Below are positions 61,849 through 64,000 of a stretch of 64,000 nt of DNA, piece by piece. Under the pieces are notes generated by a model. That model ran no database searches, had not been told where the DNA came from, and saw only the letters and a list, made by a program, of their open reading frames with translations. The stretch comes from Triops longicaudatus (lineage: Eukaryota; Arthropoda; Branchiopoda; Notostraca; Triopsidae), in the NCBI GenBank assembly GCA_022885665.1, contig JAGQDJ010000362.1, forward strand, positions 1 through 64,000, given 5' to 3'. The translations under genes and the position numbers were made by a program. How positions within the stretch are numbered: position 1 is the first letter of the stretch; each line of letters starts with the position of its first letter.

Positions 61849-64000
61849 CTGCCAAAAAAGAAACGCATGTTTAGTACTTGCAAAAGAAAAAAGAAAGCGA
61901 AACATTTCTTTTGCTTTCAATCGTCAAAAGCTTTTGTTCCCCTTATACTGTCATAAGGAATAATGTTTTGACCCTAAAATTGCGACATTGAAAGATTTAA
62001 AAGAATTACTACTCGAAGACTTAAAGTACTTATCAAGAAAGCCAGTATAATTTTCAAGAAGCTGATTTAAAGACATTTATGGCACTTTAAAAAAGAGTAG
62101 GTGTTCATTTTGGCCCACGAGTCCTTAAATTCCTTCGATCTCTTTCAGCTGATTCTTGAATCGCACAATCAGGGATCACTTTCCCTCAGCAGATTTAAGG
62201 CCTCAATACTGCCATTACGACATTTTCTTTCCTTTTAGCTCTCCGTGAAAGCCAAAGTGTTTCCGTCAGCATTTCTAAATTATTCCTACCTCTTTGCCAT
62301 ATTTCTTTTCACATCACAATTTTTCCCATGACTGCGCAAAAGCCCGCCAAAATTTGCCTTTTATCTCAGGCATCGGTAATTCTGGGATGCTGTGTAGAAA
62401 TCACGGGCAACGGTTATCAAGTCAAGCCCGGGATAAAGAAAATCAAAAGGAAAGAAGGAATTCAGGAATTGAATGTGGTTACGCAGGATTTCATTTTAGG
62501 AGAGTGAGGCGCGAAATTTCAATAGAGTTCCCACCGAAAATCTTAAAGGCGTGAATTGGAAATCGTGGCACTGCCTTTGCAGCGAATTTGACTTTTTATG
62601 CCTTCCCAATGACGTCGTTCTCTCCCCTCCCTAACCCCCACGTACCCTCTTCGGAGCTTCGTCGCCCCACTCTGCTGAGGTAAGCAAAAACCCTTTTTGA
62701 AAAGCTGAAAAGGATGCAGAGAAAGGATTAAAGACAGCCACAGCAGAGCTCAATTGCAGCCACAGCACCAGCGTCTCTCGAATTTTTTATTCCATTTTCC
62801 TTTCTTTTTCACTCCACCCTCTCCTATCGCCCACAAACCACCTAAATGGGGAAACTGGAAGCGGACTGATAAGGAGGTATATTTAGTATGGGTCCTGAAC
62901 GACCACGGCGGACGAGAATTTTTTTACGGGCCGTAATACTTCTGCAGTGTTGAATAGGTGAAAAAGGTCTTCAGCACTGGACGCTGTGCCAATAATGCCT
63001 CGTGGCTAGAATTATGCTAATCTTCAAGTCTCCCCCAATACTGAAGTGGGCAAGAGAGGAAAAATAATGTAATAGGTACTGGTTAGGGGCGGGGTTAGGC
63101 AGTAATTTTTAGACGGCGTCGAAATCAGAGCACGAAAAATTCTTAAAATACACGAAAGGAAACCATAAACTTTGTTTTCTACATTTCTTACATTTTTGCC
63201 GTCAATAATTCCGAGCCTTGCCCAAGATTTCTTTTATATATCTCCGAATTTCTATTGATATTTAAAAATTTTCTTCGATACAGATAGATTTCTACCTAAG
63301 ACGATCAAACTTTGTGCCCACTTCAGTTATGTTTTGTTTAAAAAGAAGAAAATGTTTTCTTCTCCAGTATTCGATACATAAAGGGCCGATAACTACAGAA
63401 CACTAAATATTTGAAGAAGTTTCAGTTACTTAATGGGAACTATATTACATTTGGAGCAGTAATGAAAGGTGCTCGCATTTGCATGCGTTGGCTGCATACA
63501 CAAGTAGCTGTCAACCGTTTTAAGCATTTCTTTTGAATTTATTCTTTGGTGAGAGGAAAAGCGAGTTTCGTAGCAATAAAAGGAATGTTTTAATGAAAGC
63601 TTGAAGTGATTAAGAACCCAAGTTAGGTTTCTTTCTCTACCGGGAAAAACTTTACCAGAAAAGAAAGGTACAATGAAGACAGATCGACAAATAGGTAACA
63701 CACCAATTCCATCCAGCACCCATGCTCTTCTAATGTGATTCATTTGAGAGAACGAACACCAATCAATCTCGGAAGGAGAAACAACGATCCTTCTTATTTT
63801 TTTTTCATTCCTCCACAAAAAAAACGTAAATAAATATTCTATAAATTTTAGTTTATAAACAAATGCATACGCGAACAAAATGAATAAATGCAAAGAAATA
63901 CAGCATAAAATATAAACAAAAGTAAACAAAAGTGAGTTTGCTTCTTATCAAATGCGAACATGTTGCTTTAACAGGAAAGTACGATAAAATTCGCAAACTT
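61849..64000 (-). other. Probably upstream innexin intron; no N-terminal exon found
   Basis: I looked on the minus strand for the TM1/loop 1 exon and the YYQWV signature and did not find them. A 167-codon open frame on the minus strand (63426-63929) has no ATG before residue 63 and no recognisable motif. Confidence 0.5.

Noticed and set aside
1..64000. Bacterial features (operons, CRISPR array, prophage)
   Set aside because: GT-AG introns, AATAAA signals and eukaryotic retroelements show this is animal nuclear DNA; no direct-repeat/spacer array was seen.

Overview
This is an AT-rich animal genomic window. An innexin (invertebrate gap-junction protein) gene, a nuclear gene for mitochondrial aspartyl-tRNA synthetase with many short introns, BEL/Pao and non-LTR retrotransposon debris, and dispersed GGTTAG/TTAGG-like repeats together point to an arthropod. 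I cannot name a lower taxon. Two genes are well supported, and most of the rest is intron, intergenic DNA and old mobile elements.

Layout. 1-5.3 kb: a graveyard of BEL/Pao elements. A minus-strand gag start runs off the left edge. A plus-strand pol copy has lost its RT catalytic core and carries a piece of a non-LTR retrotransposon. A second degraded plus-strand pol fragment follows. 6.3-12.25 kb: a complete plus-strand DARS2-type gene, with ten exons I could join codon by codon into about 656 residues, with an unusual in-frame stop near the N-terminus. 12.3-39.8 kb: mostly non-coding, with a probable solo LTR at 25.88-26.27 kb, a possible two-exon gene end at 22.3-23.4 kb, a promoter-like/ORF-rich stretch at 31.6-32.9 kb and a cluster of TGACGTCA palindromes at 36.1-36.9 kb. 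39.8-61.85 kb: the two 3' coding exons of a minus-strand innexin, separated by a 20.8 kb intron that holds a decayed non-LTR retrotransposon (47.6-51.1 kb). 61.85-64 kb: probably more innexin intron; the 5' exons lie outside the window.

The most interesting observation is at the innexin 3' end. After the TAG stop the same frame stays open for 161 more codons with GC-rich, coding-like codons, in otherwise AT-rich DNA. This suggests stop-codon readthrough or a second short cistron. The second is in DARS2, where an ideal mitochondrial targeting peptide is separated from the enzyme body by an in-frame TAA immediately followed by ATG. A 33-nt phase-0 GT-AG segment would remove that stop.

The two genes have no evident functional link; they are simply neighbours transcribed toward each other. 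Product assignments come from reading translated motifs. No database search, transcript or genome comparison was available.
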